Source: Streptomyces sp. HmicA12 (lineage in GTDB: Bacteria > Actinomycetota > Actinomycetes > Streptomycetales > Streptomycetaceae). Taken from it: a DNA stretch of 64,000 nt. The position numbers were made by a program, and so were the translations under genes. Location: positions 79,275 to 143,274 of the forward strand of contig NZ_KB891813.1 in the NCBI RefSeq assembly GCF_000373565.1, in the 5' to 3' direction. Below, one piece after another: positions 6,663-15,863 of this stretch (positions are counted from its first letter, which is position 1; each line of letters starts with the position of its first letter). Under the pieces are notes generated by a model. The model was given only the letters and a program-made list of their open reading frames with translations. It made no database searches and was not told the DNA's origin.

Positions 6663-9281
6663 GTGGACACCAAGGGTGCGGAAGCCAAGGGCATGGTCGA
6701 CGAACTGGTCGAGGGGGCGCTGAAGGCGCTCGCGCGGTTCGAGACCTACGACCAGGAGCAGGTCGACCACATCGTCAAGAAGGCGTCGCTCGCGGCGCTC
6801 GGCCACCACGGGGAACTGGCCAAGGCCGCGGTCGAGGAGACCGGGCGCGGCCTGTTCGAGGACAAGGCGGTCAAGAACCTCTTCGCGTGCGAGCACGTCG
6901 TGAACTCGATGCGCGGCCTGAAGACCGCCGGCGTGATCTCCCGGGACGAGATCAACGGCATCACCGAGATCGCCGAGCCGGTCGGCGTCGTCTGCGCGAT
7001 GACCCCGGTCACCAACCCCACCTCGACCACGATCTTCAAGGCGCTGATCGCCCTGAAGACCCGTAACCCGATCGTCTTCGCCTTCCACCCCAGCGCCCAG
7101 AACTGCTCGGCCGAGGCCGCCCGGATCGTGCGCGACGCCGCCATCGAGGCCGGCGCCCCCGAGAACTGCGTGCAGTGGATCGAGCGGCCCTCCATGGAGG
7201 CCACCGGCTTCCTCATGAACCACGAGGGCGTCTCCACCATCCTCGCCACCGGCGGCAACGCCATGGTCAAGGCCGCCTACTCGTGCGGCAAGCCCGCCCT
7301 CGGCGTCGGCGCGGGCAACGTCCCCGCGTACGTCGCGAAGGACGCGAAGCTGGGCCGCGCCATCCACGACATCGTCCTGTCCAAGGCCTTCGACAACGGC
7401 ATGATCTGCGCCTCCGAGCAGGCCGTCATCCTCGACACGGAGATCTACGAGGACGGCATCGCCGAGCTGAAGCGCCTGCAGGCCCACGTCCTGACGGCCG
7501 CCGAGAAGACCAAGCTGGAGGAGTTCGTCTTCGGGACGACCGCGTACGGGAGCGACTGCGCGGGCGCGAAGCTCAACGCCTCCGTCGTCGGCAAGCCGGC
7601 GACCTGGATCGCCGAGCAGGCCGGATTCGAGGTCCCGGCCGACACCTCGATCCTCGTCGCCGAGTGCGCCGAGGTCGGCCCCGGCGAGCCGCTCACCCGC
7701 GAGAAGCTCTCCCCGATCCTCGCCGCGCTGAAGGCGAGCGACACCGAGCACGGGCTCCGACTGGCCGCCCAGATGGTCGAGTTCAACGGCCTCGGACACT
7801 CCGCCGCCATCCACACCGAGAGCGAGGAGCTCGCCGAGGAGTTCGGGCGCCGGGTCAAGGCGATCCGCGTCATCGTCAACTCGCCCTCGACCTTCGGCGG
7901 CATCGGCGACGTCTACAACGCCTTCCTCCCCTCACTGACCCTGGGCTGCGGCTCCTACGGCCACAACTCCGTCTCCAACAACGTCTCGGCGGTCAACCTC
8001 GTCAACATCAAGCGGATCGGGCGGCGCAACACCAACATGCAGTGGTACAAGATCCCGCCGAAGATCTACTTCGAGCGCAACGCGGTGAAGTACCTCGGCG
8101 AGATGGCGGGCGTGCACCGGGTCACGCTGGTCACGGACAAGACGATGGGCGCCATCGGCTTCGTCCGGAAGGTCACCGACATCCTCAACTCCCGCCCGCA
8201 GCCCGTCACTCTGCAGGTGATCGACAACGTCGAGCCGAACCCGGAGTTGGCCACCGTGCAGGCGGGCGCGGCCGCGATGCGGGAGTTCGGCCCCGACACG
8301 ATCGTCGCGCTCGGCGGCGGTTCGCCGATGGACGCCGCGAAGATCATGTGGCTGATGTACGAGCACCCGGAGATCGAGTTCGCGGACACGAAGGAGAAGT
8401 TCTTCGACATCCGCAAGAGGGCCTACAAGTTCCCGCAGCTGGGGGAGAAGGCGAAGCTCGTCGCGATCCCGACGACGTCGGGCACGGGCTCGGAGGTCAC
8501 CCCGTTCGCCGTCATCTCCGACCCGGCCGCCGCGCAGAAGTACCCCCTCGCCGACTACGCGCTCACCCCGAACGTGGCGATCATCGACCCGATGCTGCCG
8601 ATGAACCTGCCGCCGGCCGTGACGGCCGACTCCGGCTTCGACGCGCTGACCCACGCCACCGAGGCCTACGTCTCCGTCTACGCGAACGACTTCACCGACG
8701 GCCAGTGCCTCCAGGCCATCAGGCTCATCTTCGAGAACCTGGAGGCGTGTGTGACGCAGGGCGCCAAGGCCCCCGAGGCGCGCGAGAAGATGCACAACGC
8801 GTCGACGATCGCGGGCATGGCCTTCGCCAACGCCTTCCTCGGGCTGGTGCACGCCATGGCCCACACGCTCGGCAACACCTTCCACGTCGCGCACGGCCGC
8901 ACCAACGCGCTGCTCCTGCCGCACGTCATCCGGCACAACGGCACGGTGTCCCACAAGGCGACCCCGTGGCCGAAGGCCGAGACGTACCGGGCGCCCGAGC
9001 GGATCCAGGAGATCGCGAAGATGCTGGGCCTGCCGGCCGCCACCCCGCAGGAAGGCGTGGAGTCGTACGCGAAGGCGGTCGAGGAGCTGCGGGACCGCTG
9101 CGGGATCCCCGCCTCGTTCCAGGCCGAGGGCGTCGACGAGACCGCCTTCCTGGAGGCCCTGCCGCAGCAGGCCATGAACGCCTACGCCGACCAGTGCGCG
9201 CCCGCCAACCCGCGGATGCCGATGATCGACGACATGCAGCGGCTGATGCGGCAGGCGTACTACGGGAACGCCGCCGAGTAA
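6663..9281 (+). CDS. adhE: Bifunctional acetaldehyde/alcohol dehydrogenase AdhE
   Basis: An 872-residue fusion of an N-terminal CoA-acylating aldehyde dehydrogenase (about 1-440) and a C-terminal iron-dependent alcohol dehydrogenase (about 450-872). It reduces acetyl-CoA to acetaldehyde and then ethanol, consuming two NADH. The catalytic cysteine is Cys249 in NGMICASEQ. The second half shows the nucleotide site GGGSPMDAAK and the metal-binding GFDALTHATEAY and HAMAHTLGNTFHVAHG segments. GTG 6663 follows a GGGAG at 6651-6655. The leader of about 180 bases contains GC hairpins (for example CCCGCC/GGCGGG near 6500-6530). A Rex operator upstream fits a role in dumping reducing power when respiration fails. 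Confidence 0.95.
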   Translation: MDTKGAEAKGMVDELVEGALKALARFETYDQEQVDHIVKKASLAALGHHGELAKAAVEETGRGLFEDKAVKNLFACEHVVNSMRGLKTAGVISRDEINGITEIAEPVGVVCAMTPVTNPTSTTIFKALIALKTRNPIVFAFHPSAQNCSAEAARIVRDAAIEAGAPENCVQWIERPSMEATGFLMNHEGVSTILATGGNAMVKAAYSCGKPALGVGAGNVPAYVAKDAKLGRAIHDIVLSKAFDNGMICASEQAVILDTEIYEDGIAELKRLQAHVLTAAEKTKLEEFVFGTTAYGSDCAGAKLNASVVGKPATWIAEQAGFEVPADTSILVAECAEVGPGEPLTREKLSPILAALKASDTEHGLRLAAQMVEFNGLGHSAAIHTESEELAEEFGRRVKAIRVIVNSPSTFGGIGDVYNAFLPSLTLGCGSYGHNSVSNNVSAVNLVNIKRIGRRNTNMQWYKIPPKIYFERNAVKYLGEMAGVHRVTLVTDKTMGAIGFVRKVTDILNSRPQPVTLQVIDNVEPNPELATVQAGAAAMREFGPDTIVALGGGSPMDAAKIMWLMYEHPEIEFADTKEKFFDIRKRAYKFPQLGEKAKLVAIPTTSGTGSEVTPFAVISDPAAAQKYPLADYALTPNVAIIDPMLPMNLPPAVTADSGFDALTHATEAYVSVYANDFTDGQCLQAIRLIFENLEACVTQGAKAPEAREKMHNASTIAGMAFANAFLGLVHAMAHTLGNTFHVAHGRTNALLLPHVIRHNGTVSHKATPWPKAETYRAPERIQEIAKMLGLPAATPQEGVESYAKAVEELRDRCGIPASFQAEGVDETAFLEALPQQAMNAYADQCAPANPRMPMIDDMQRLMRQAYYGNAAE

Positions 9282-9313
9282 GACCGAGTAAGGCCGCGTA
9301 AGGCCGCGTAAGG
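9274..9313 (+). repeat. 10-base tandem repeat carrying the adhE stop codon
   Basis: Four tandem 10-base units (two CCGAGTAAG-type, two CCGCGTAAG-type) begin in the last adhE codons. Each holds TAA, at 9279, 9289, 9299 and 9309. Because 10 is not a multiple of 3, these stops fall in all three frames. No hairpin terminator is visible in the 44 bases before the convergent ATPase gene. Confidence 0.75.
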
Positions 9314-9325
9314 CCTCGCCGGGGC

Positions 9326-10477
9326 TCAGCGTTTGGGCCAGTACCAGAGCGGTTCGTCCAGCAGTCCCTCGCGCCCCGCCACCGTCGTCCGGCCGGACTC
9401 CTTGATCAGTTCGATGGAGTTCACGTCGACCCGGTGGCGGGGCGCGCCGCGTGCCAGGGCGTCGGCCAGCGGCCGGGCGTGGGTGACCACGACGACCTGC
9501 GACGCGTTCGCGGCGGCGAGCACCAAGTGGGCAAGTGGGGCGAGGAGTTCGGGGTGCAGACTGGTCTCGGGCTCGTTCAGGACGAGGAGTCCGGGCGGGC
9601 GCGGGGTGAGCAGCGCGGCCGTCCACAGCAGATAGCGCAGGGTGCCGTCGGAGAGCTCGGCGGGGCCCAGCGGGCGCTTCAGGCCGCGCTGCGTGAGCTG
9701 GATCTCGAACCGGCCGCCCGCGCTGTCGACGATCCGCACCCGGCTGCCGGGGAACGCGTCCGCGACGGCCGCGTCGAGCGCCGCGTCGTCCCCGATCTCG
9801 TAGATGGTCTGCAGCGCGGCGGCCAGGTCGGAGCCGTCGTGTGCGAGGACCGGGGTGCGGGTCCCGATGCGAGCCGCGCGGGCGGGCGCATCGGCGTCGG
9901 TGCGGACATGGTCGTAGAACCGCCACGACCGGATCAGCTCCCTCAACCGCAGCAGATCCGGGGCCAGTTGAGGATCGGCCACCTCGCTGAGCATGCTGTC
10001 GTACAGGCGCAGGCCCTGGGTGCGGTGCCAGCCGCCGTCGGCCGTGCGGGTGCGCACGGAGGGGCCCGCGCGGTCGCAGAGCAGGGCGGCGGGGCGCAGC
10101 ACCGGGCCCGCCCAGGTGGACTCGCGCTTGATCTCCGGGTCGAGGGCGAACATGGAGGCGGCGCCGCCCGGCCCCGCGCCGCTGGACGGGGGCATCCCGA
10201 AGTCGACCGCGTAGCCGAACTCGTCGCCCGCGAAGCCGAGCCGGAGGCCGACCGGTCCCGTGTCGCGCTCGCCCGCCCAGAGCACCGAGGGCAGGCCGCC
10301 CTCCTGGGCCAGCGCCCGGACGGCGCCGCCGCGCGCCGACGCGGCCAGCAGCCGCAGCGCCCGGTACAGGCTGGACTTGCCGGTGCCGTTCGCGCCGGTG
10401 ATCACGTTCAGCCGGTCGAGCGGGACGACCAGGCGGCGCAGCGAGCGGTAGTTCTCGACGGCCAGCGTGGTGATCAC
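9326..10477 (-). CDS. RecF/OLD-like AAA ATPase
   Basis: A 383-residue SMC/RecF-type ABC ATPase. It has the P-loop GANGTGKSS near residue 29, the opening VENYRSLRRL seen in RecF/OLD ATPases, an LSDGTLRYLLW signature and Walker B LLVLNEPETSLHPE, followed by a VVVTHARPLADAL switch region. There is no Toprim nuclease domain, so it is an ATPase-only protein like many annotated as AAA family ATPase. It starts at a GTG 4 bases after the permease stop and is probably the last gene of a three-gene leftward operon. The biological role is unknown. Confidence 0.85.
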   Translation of the reverse strand: MITTLAVENYRSLRRLVVPLDRLNVITGANGTGKSSLYRALRLLAASARGGAVRALAQEGGLPSVLWAGERDTGPVGLRLGFAGDEFGYAVDFGMPPSSGAGPGGAASMFALDPEIKRESTWAGPVLRPAALLCDRAGPSVRTRTADGGWHRTQGLRLYDSMLSEVADPQLAPDLLRLRELIRSWRFYDHVRTDADAPARAARIGTRTPVLAHDGSDLAAALQTIYEIGDDAALDAAVADAFPGSRVRIVDSAGGRFEIQLTQRGLKRPLGPAELSDGTLRYLLWTAALLTPRPPGLLVLNEPETSLHPELLAPLAHLVLAAANASQVVVVTHARPLADALARGAPRHRVDVNSIELIKESGRTTVAGREGLLDEPLWYWPKR

Positions 10478-10481
10478 CGGG

Positions 10482-11135
10482 TCACGCCTCCGCGGGTTCC
10501 GGCGGGGCCAGGAAGCGGCCCATCGGCAGCACCGGGCGGCCCCACGTCGACGCCATCACCTGCCCGGCGAGCAGATACAGCGCCCCGGCCGTGGCGGCCA
10601 GGCCGGACCAGCCCGCGACCCGGTTCCAGCCGACCAGGCCCGTGAAGCCGTTGCAGGTCATCGCGATGAAGACGACCAGGACGCAGCTGAAGGTGAGCAG
10701 CAGGACCAGATGGATGCGCCAGCTCGCCAGCCACAGGACGAAGACGACGAAGACCCAGGGAAGCGTGAACAGGCCCATCGCGTCGCCGCGCAGCGAGGGA
10801 TCGAGGGACGGCAGCACCCACAGCAGCATCAGCGCCTTCGCCATCCAGAACAGGCCGAAGCCGCCGAAGACGGTGGCGTGCCAGGTGTCGCCGCGCTGCG
10901 CCTGGAACAGGCCGGCCAGGAGCTGGGCGAGGCCGCCGATGAAGAAGCCGACCACGGGGACGTCGGCCGCCGCCAGCCGCTCCGGGAAGATCCCCGCGTC
11001 GATGCCGGTGGCGATCATCGTGACGACGATGAAGCCCGTCAGGCCCAGCGGGCCGAGCTGGGCCTGAGCCGTCGGTTCCATGCGCTTGACCGAGCTGGCC
11101 TGGGCGGCCGGGCCCGAGCGGTGCGGAAGGTTCAT
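10482..11135 (-). CDS. GPR1/FUN34/YaaH (SatP-type) acetate/succinate permease
   Basis: A 217-residue membrane protein with six predicted hydrophobic segments. The start of the first segment (ALQ-like LGPLGLTGFIVVTMIATGI) and the segment GGLAQLLAGLFQAQRGDTWHATVFGGFGLFW are typical of the GPR1/FUN34/YaaH family. Members carry acetate or succinate, or act as ammonium or acetate channels. It starts inside the upstream membrane-protein gene (ATGA overlap). Its nearness to adhE, which also uses acetyl units, is suggestive, but the genes converge and need not share control. Confidence 0.88.
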   Translation of the reverse strand: MNLPHRSGPAAQASSVKRMEPTAQAQLGPLGLTGFIVVTMIATGIDAGIFPERLAAADVPVVGFFIGGLAQLLAGLFQAQRGDTWHATVFGGFGLFWMAKALMLLWVLPSLDPSLRGDAMGLFTLPWVFVVFVLWLASWRIHLVLLLTFSCVLVVFIAMTCNGFTGLVGWNRVAGWSGLAATAGALYLLAGQVMASTWGRPVLPMGRFLAPPEPAEA

Positions 11136-12205
11136 GACGCCACCCCGACGTGCGAGGCCCCGCCCTCGCGCCTGCGGTGCGTGCCGCCGCCGCGCTTCTT
11201 CTCGCGCAGGGACGACACCAGCAGCGTCACCGCGACACCGGCCACCGCCCACGCCGACAGGACCAGCAGCGACTTCGTGACGTCGTTGCCGTCGAAGTAC
11301 GCGATCGAACGCGCCGCCCAGGTGCCCGCGCCCGGCGGCAGCCAGGGCCCGATCGCCTGCCAGAACGGCGGCAGCATCGGCAACGGGAAGGCGCCGCCCG
11401 CGCTCGGGTTGCCCGCGACGACGATGAGGAGCACGGCCAGGCCGATGCCGACGACGCCGGTCAGCTCCTCCAGGGCCAGGGTGATCGCGCCGACCGCGAA
11501 GGTGACGAGCGCGCCCAGTCCGGTCAGGGCCCAGAAGGAGCCGGGAAGCGCGCCCAGGATCGAGTCGCCGATGATGAGCGAGCCGCCGAGGCCGCCCGCG
11601 ATCGCGACCAGCGCCATCGCGCCGAGCCGGATCAGCGCGCGCTGCGGGCTCGCGGGCTTGGACCCGGCGCTGATCGACATGATCGAGGCACAGAGGTATC
11701 CACCCACGCACCAGCCGACGACCAGGTAGAACGCGGAGAGCCCGTCGAAGTCCTGGGGCGAGGCGGGGGCCACGTCGACCGTCTTCACCGTGCGCTGCTG
11801 CGCGCCGTCGACCTCGGTGGCGAGGGTCTCCAGGGCGGACGCGAGGACGGTGCCGCCGCCGGACGCGACGAGCAGGGTGTCCGTGGTGCCCTGGGGGTTC
11901 AGGACGAGGGCGCCGTCGATCTTCCGGTCCATGATCTGCTGCCGCGCCGTCCGCTCGTCGGCGACCACCCGCGGGTCCAGCGGGGACCCCGGCAGTTTCG
12001 ACAGCTGCTGCTCGGCCTGGCGCGCGGCCGCGGGCGCCGGCGCGACCACGCCGAACGGCACGTCCTTCGGCTTCGGGTTGTGCAGCGCCCCCACGTACGA
12101 GGCGATGAACAGCAGCTGCAGGGCGAGCACGCCGATGACGAGCAGCGCGGCTCTGGGAGTGACGGCGTCCTTGAACTCACGGGCGAATCCATCGGCGAAT
12201 TTCAT
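11132..12205 (-). CDS. YhgE/DUF3533-like ABC-2 family membrane protein
   Basis: A 357-residue integral membrane protein with the layout of the YhgE/Pip or DUF3533 families. One N-terminal membrane helix (about 20-40) is followed by an extracytoplasmic domain of roughly 130 residues, then five C-terminal helices and a basic tail. The opening FADGFAREFKDAVTPRAALLVIGVLAL is characteristic of actinobacterial members. Relatives resemble the permease half of ABC-2 exporters without an obvious ATPase. It is the first gene of the leftward set with the SatP-like permease and the ATPase, and divergent from dnaE2. Confidence 0.7.
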   Translation of the reverse strand: MKFADGFAREFKDAVTPRAALLVIGVLALQLLFIASYVGALHNPKPKDVPFGVVAPAPAAARQAEQQLSKLPGSPLDPRVVADERTARQQIMDRKIDGALVLNPQGTTDTLLVASGGGTVLASALETLATEVDGAQQRTVKTVDVAPASPQDFDGLSAFYLVVGWCVGGYLCASIMSISAGSKPASPQRALIRLGAMALVAIAGGLGGSLIIGDSILGALPGSFWALTGLGALVTFAVGAITLALEELTGVVGIGLAVLLIVVAGNPSAGGAFPLPMLPPFWQAIGPWLPPGAGTWAARSIAYFDGNDVTKSLLVLSAWAVAGVAVTLLVSSLREKKRGGGTHRRREGGASHVGVAS

Positions 12206-12275
12206 GTCCCCACCGTCCGGCGGGCCCCGGGCCGATGCAGTCGGGGTGGGCCGAACGAGTGGCCCGAACGTCGAC

Positions 12276-12291
12276 TCGTACGCACGTTCGA
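12276..12291 (+). promoter_or_regulatory. LexA/SOS box upstream of dnaE2-imuB
   Basis: TCGTACGCACGTTCGA matches 11 of the 12 fixed positions of the actinobacterial LexA box TCGAACNNNNGTTCGA; only the fourth base differs. It lies 65 bases before the dnaE2 start, in the gap shared with the divergent YhgE-like gene. In mycobacteria the dnaE2 and imuB genes are SOS-induced through LexA, so function and site agree. Confidence 0.72.
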
Positions 12292-12356
12292 AATTGGTCT
12301 ATGGTGGAGGTGGGGGAGGAGAGATCCGATTGGCTCGAGGTGTGCTGGAGGTGCGT

Positions 12357-15300
12357 GTGCCGGGCTTCACGCATCTGCACACCGTGTCCGGGTTCTCCGT
12401 GCGCTACGGCGCCACGCACCCGGAGCGGCTCGCCGAGCGCGCCGCCGAGCGGGGCATGGACGCCCTCGCCCTCACCGACCGGGACACGGTCGCGGGGGCG
12501 GTGCGGTTCGCGAAGGCGTGCGCCAAGCACGGGGTGCGGCCGCTGTTCGGGGCCGAGCTCGCGGTGGGCGTCCCGGAGCGGGGCGACCGGCGCCGGCCGC
12601 CCGTGCGCGGCGGCGCCTTCATCGACGAGTCGACACCCCGGGTCACCTTCCTCGCCCGGGACGGCGCGCACGGCTGGGCCGAGCTGTGCCGCATGATCAC
12701 CGCCGCGCACGCCACGGGATCCGGCCCCGGCGACGTACGGCTGCCGTGGGAGGAGAACCACGGGGACGGGCTGACCGTGCTGCTCGGCCCCGGCTCGGAC
12801 GTCGGCCGGGCGCTGGCCGCGGGCCGCCCCGACAAGGCCGCCAGACTGCTCACGCCGTGGCGCGAGATCTACGGAGACGCCCTGCGCCTCGAAGCCGTCC
12901 ACCACGGGAAGAAGGGGACCGGGCCCGGCTCGCTGCGGCTCGCCGCCCGCACGGTCGGGTTCGCCGCCGAACAAGGGGTGCGGCCCGTCCTCACCAATGA
13001 CGTCCGGTACGCCGATCAGGGCGCCGGCCCCGTCGCCGACGTGCTGGACGCCGCGCGCCGCCTCGTGCCCGTCGACCCGGCCAAGGAACTCGACGGCGGG
13101 GAGCGGTGGCTCAAGGGCGCCGACGCCATGCTGCACGAGGCCGAGCGGATCGTGGAGGCGGCGGGGTTCCGCCGCGACACCGCCCACCGGCTGCTCGAAC
13201 AGACGCGGGCGACCGCCGCCGAGTGCCTCGTCGACCCCGAGGAGGACCTCGGTATCGGCTCCGTCCGCTTCCCCGAACCCCGGCTCGTCGGCGCCGACCG
13301 CCGCACCGCACAACGCGTCCTCGCCTCGCGCGCCACGGCGGGCATGGTCCGTCTCGGGCACGCGGGCGACCGGGCGTACTGGGAGCGGCTGCACCGCGAA
13401 CTGGACATCGTCGCCCACTACGACTTCGCCTCCTACTTCCTGACGGTCGCCCGGGTCGTCGACGACGTGAAGGAGATGGGGATCCGGGTCGCGGCCCGCG
13501 GCTCCGGCGCGGGCTCACTGATCAACTACCTGATCGGGATCGCGAACGCCGACCCCGTCGAGCACGGTCTGCTCATGGAGCGCTTCCTCTCCAAGCGCCG
13601 CTCCGTGCTCCCCGACATCGACATCGACGTCGAGTCCGCGCGCCGCCTGGAGGTCTACCGGGCGATCCTCGACCGGTTCGGCACCGAGCGCGTCGCCACC
13701 GTCGCGATGCCGGAGACGTACCGGGTGCGCCACGCGATACGCGACGTCGGCGCGGCCCTGTCCATGGACCCCGCCGACATCGACCGGATCGCCAAGGCGT
13801 TCCCGCACATCCGCGCCCGTGACGCCCGCTCCGCGATGGAGGAACTTCCCGAACTCAAGGAGATCGCCGGGGAGTTCGGCGACCGCGCGCGGCTGTGGCA
13901 GCTGGTCGAGGCGCTCGACGCGCTGCCCCGCGGAGTCGCCATGCACCCGTGCGGCGTGCTGCTCTCGGACGCCTCGCTGCTCGCCCGCACCCCCGTCGTG
14001 CCGACCAGCGGCGAGGGCTTCCCGATGTCCCAGTTCGACAAGGAGGACGTGGAGGACCTCGGGCTGCTCAAGCTGGACGTGCTCGGCGTGCGGATGCAGT
14101 CGGCGATGGCGCACGCGGTGGGCGAGATCGAGCGGGCGACGGGGAACTCCGTCGACCTCGACGATCCCGCGCAGGTGCCGCCGGGCGACCCGAGGACGTA
14201 CCAACTCATCAAGTCCGCCGAGACGCTCGGCTGCTTCCAGATCGAGTCGCCGGGCCAGCGCGACCTGGTCGGGCGGCTCCAGCCGGCCACCTTCCACGAT
14301 CTGGTCGTGGACATCTCGCTGTTCCGGCCCGGGCCCGTCGCCGCCGACATGGTGCGGCCGTTCATCGAGGCGCGGCACGGACGCGCGCCGGTCCGCTACC
14401 CGCACCCGGACCTCGCGGAGGCGCTGGAGGAGACGTACGGCGTCGTCGTCTTCCACGAGCAGATCATCAAGATCGTCGACATCATGACGGGCTGCGGCCG
14501 CGACGAGGCCGACCGGGTGCGCCGGGGCCTGTCCGACCCCGCGTCGCAGGGGCGCATCCGGTTCTGGTTCGCGCAGGCCGCGGCGGCGCGCGGCTACGAC
14601 GCCGACACCATCGGCCGGACCTGGGAGATCGTCGAGGCGTTCGGTTCGTACGGCTTCTGCAAGGCGCACGCCGTGGCCTTCGCGGTGCCCACGTACCAGT
14701 CGGCGTGGCTGAAGGCGCACCACCCGGCGGCGTTCTACGCGGGGCTGCTCACCCACGACCCCGGCATGTACCCGAAGCGGCTGCTGCTCGCGGACGCGCG
14801 GCGCCGGGGAGTGCCCGTGCTGCCGCTGGACGTGAACCGGTCCGCGGTCGCCCACCGGATCGAACTGGTGTCTGGTTTCAAGGGTGCGCCGGGGGACGTG
14901 TGGGGCGTACGGCTCGCGCTCTCCGACGTGTACGGGATCAGCGAGGCGGAGAGCGCGCGGATCCAGGACGGACAGCCGTACGCCTCCCTGCTCGACTTCT
15001 GGCAACGGGCCCGGCCGAGCCGGCCGCTCGCGGGACGGCTCGCGCAGGTCGGCGCGCTGGACGCGTTCGGCGCCAACCGCCGTGACCTGCAACTGCATCT
15101 GACGGAGCTTCAGCGGGCGGGGCGCGGTACGCGCGGCTCCGGCGGCCCGGGCGGGGAGCAACTGCCGCTGGCCGGCGGACGGCGCACCGCCTCGGCCGGG
15201 CTGCCCGACCTCGGCGACACGGAACGGCTCAGCGCCGAGCTCGGCGTCCTCGGGATGGACGCCTCCCGGCACCTCATGGACGACTACGCGGAATTCCTGC

Positions 15301-15863
15301 GGGAGTTGGGCGTGGTGTCGGCCCGGCGGCTGAGGGAGGCCGAGCACGGGCGGACCGTGCTCGTGGCCGGGGCGAAGGCGGCCACCCAGACGCCGCCGAT
15401 CCGGTCCGGGAAACGGGTCGTGTTCACCACGCTCGACGACGGCACGGGCCTGGTCGACCTCGCCTTCTTCGACGAGGCGCACGCGGCGTGCGCGCACACC
15501 GTCTTCCACTCGTGGCTGCTGCTGGTACGGGGAGAGGTGCAGCGGCGCGGGCCGCGCAGCCTGAGCGTGGTGGGCCAAGCGGCCTGGAACATGGCCGAGT
15601 TGGTGGAGGTGTACCGGGAGAAGGGACTCGACGAGGTGGCCCGCAGGATGGCGGCTCCGCCCCCGTCCGACGACGCGGAGGAGGCAGGCGCGGAGGAGAC
15701 CGGCGCGGAGGGGGCGGTGGCCGACAGCGGCCGCCGTATCCGCATGCCCACCGGTTACGAGATGCACCCGTGGGCGGATCTGCGCCCCGCGGGTCCCTCG
15801 GGTCCGCCGGGACCGCCCGGCGGACGCACGTTCTGGCACCGAAGTCCGGGAAGCGCGGGGTGA
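12357..15863 (+). CDS. dnaE2: Error-prone DNA polymerase III alpha, DnaE2/ImuC type
   Basis: A 1168-residue C-family DNA polymerase. The N-terminal PHP domain begins FTHLHTVSGFSVRYGATHPERLAERA. The catalytic aspartates are in PDIDIDVES (about residues 418-427) and LGLLKLDVLG. A helix-hairpin-helix region and an OB-fold (KRVVFTTLDDGTGLVDLAFF) follow. The length of about 1170 and pairing with a Y-family gene point to the DnaE2/ImuC translesion enzyme rather than the replicative DnaE1. GTG 12357 was chosen because GGAGG (12347-12351) lies 5 bases upstream. The stop overlaps the next gene (GTGA). Confidence 0.92.
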   Translation: MPGFTHLHTVSGFSVRYGATHPERLAERAAERGMDALALTDRDTVAGAVRFAKACAKHGVRPLFGAELAVGVPERGDRRRPPVRGGAFIDESTPRVTFLARDGAHGWAELCRMITAAHATGSGPGDVRLPWEENHGDGLTVLLGPGSDVGRALAAGRPDKAARLLTPWREIYGDALRLEAVHHGKKGTGPGSLRLAARTVGFAAEQGVRPVLTNDVRYADQGAGPVADVLDAARRLVPVDPAKELDGGERWLKGADAMLHEAERIVEAAGFRRDTAHRLLEQTRATAAECLVDPEEDLGIGSVRFPEPRLVGADRRTAQRVLASRATAGMVRLGHAGDRAYWERLHRELDIVAHYDFASYFLTVARVVDDVKEMGIRVAARGSGAGSLINYLIGIANADPVEHGLLMERFLSKRRSVLPDIDIDVESARRLEVYRAILDRFGTERVATVAMPETYRVRHAIRDVGAALSMDPADIDRIAKAFPHIRARDARSAMEELPELKEIAGEFGDRARLWQLVEALDALPRGVAMHPCGVLLSDASLLARTPVVPTSGEGFPMSQFDKEDVEDLGLLKLDVLGVRMQSAMAHAVGEIERATGNSVDLDDPAQVPPGDPRTYQLIKSAETLGCFQIESPGQRDLVGRLQPATFHDLVVDISLFRPGPVAADMVRPFIEARHGRAPVRYPHPDLAEALEETYGVVVFHEQIIKIVDIMTGCGRDEADRVRRGLSDPASQGRIRFWFAQAAAARGYDADTIGRTWEIVEAFGSYGFCKAHAVAFAVPTYQSAWLKAHHPAAFYAGLLTHDPGMYPKRLLLADARRRGVPVLPLDVNRSAVAHRIELVSGFKGAPGDVWGVRLALSDVYGISEAESARIQDGQPYASLLDFWQRARPSRPLAGRLAQVGALDAFGANRRDLQLHLTELQRAGRGTRGSGGPGGEQLPLAGGRRTASAGLPDLGDTERLSAELGVLGMDASRHLMDDYAEFLRELGVVSARRLREAEHGRTVLVAGAKAATQTPPIRSGKRVVFTTLDDGTGLVDLAFFDEAHAACAHTVFHSWLLLVRGEVQRRGPRSLSVVGQAAWNMAELVEVYREKGLDEVARRMAAPPPSDDAEEAGAEETGAEGAVADSGRRIRMPTGYEMHPWADLRPAGPSGPPGPPGGRTFWHRSPGSAG

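Noticed and set aside
12241..12310. DasR operator (TGGTCTA half) near the dnaE2 promoter
   Set aside because: Only the left half matches; the right half lacks the GACCA needed for the palindrome, and the gene is not in sugar metabolism.
13515..15839. A 774-codon open frame antisense to dnaE2
   Set aside because: High GC leaves long open frames on the opposite strand. Its residues are Arg/Gly/Pro/Val-rich without motifs, and the third-position GC bias belongs to dnaE2.
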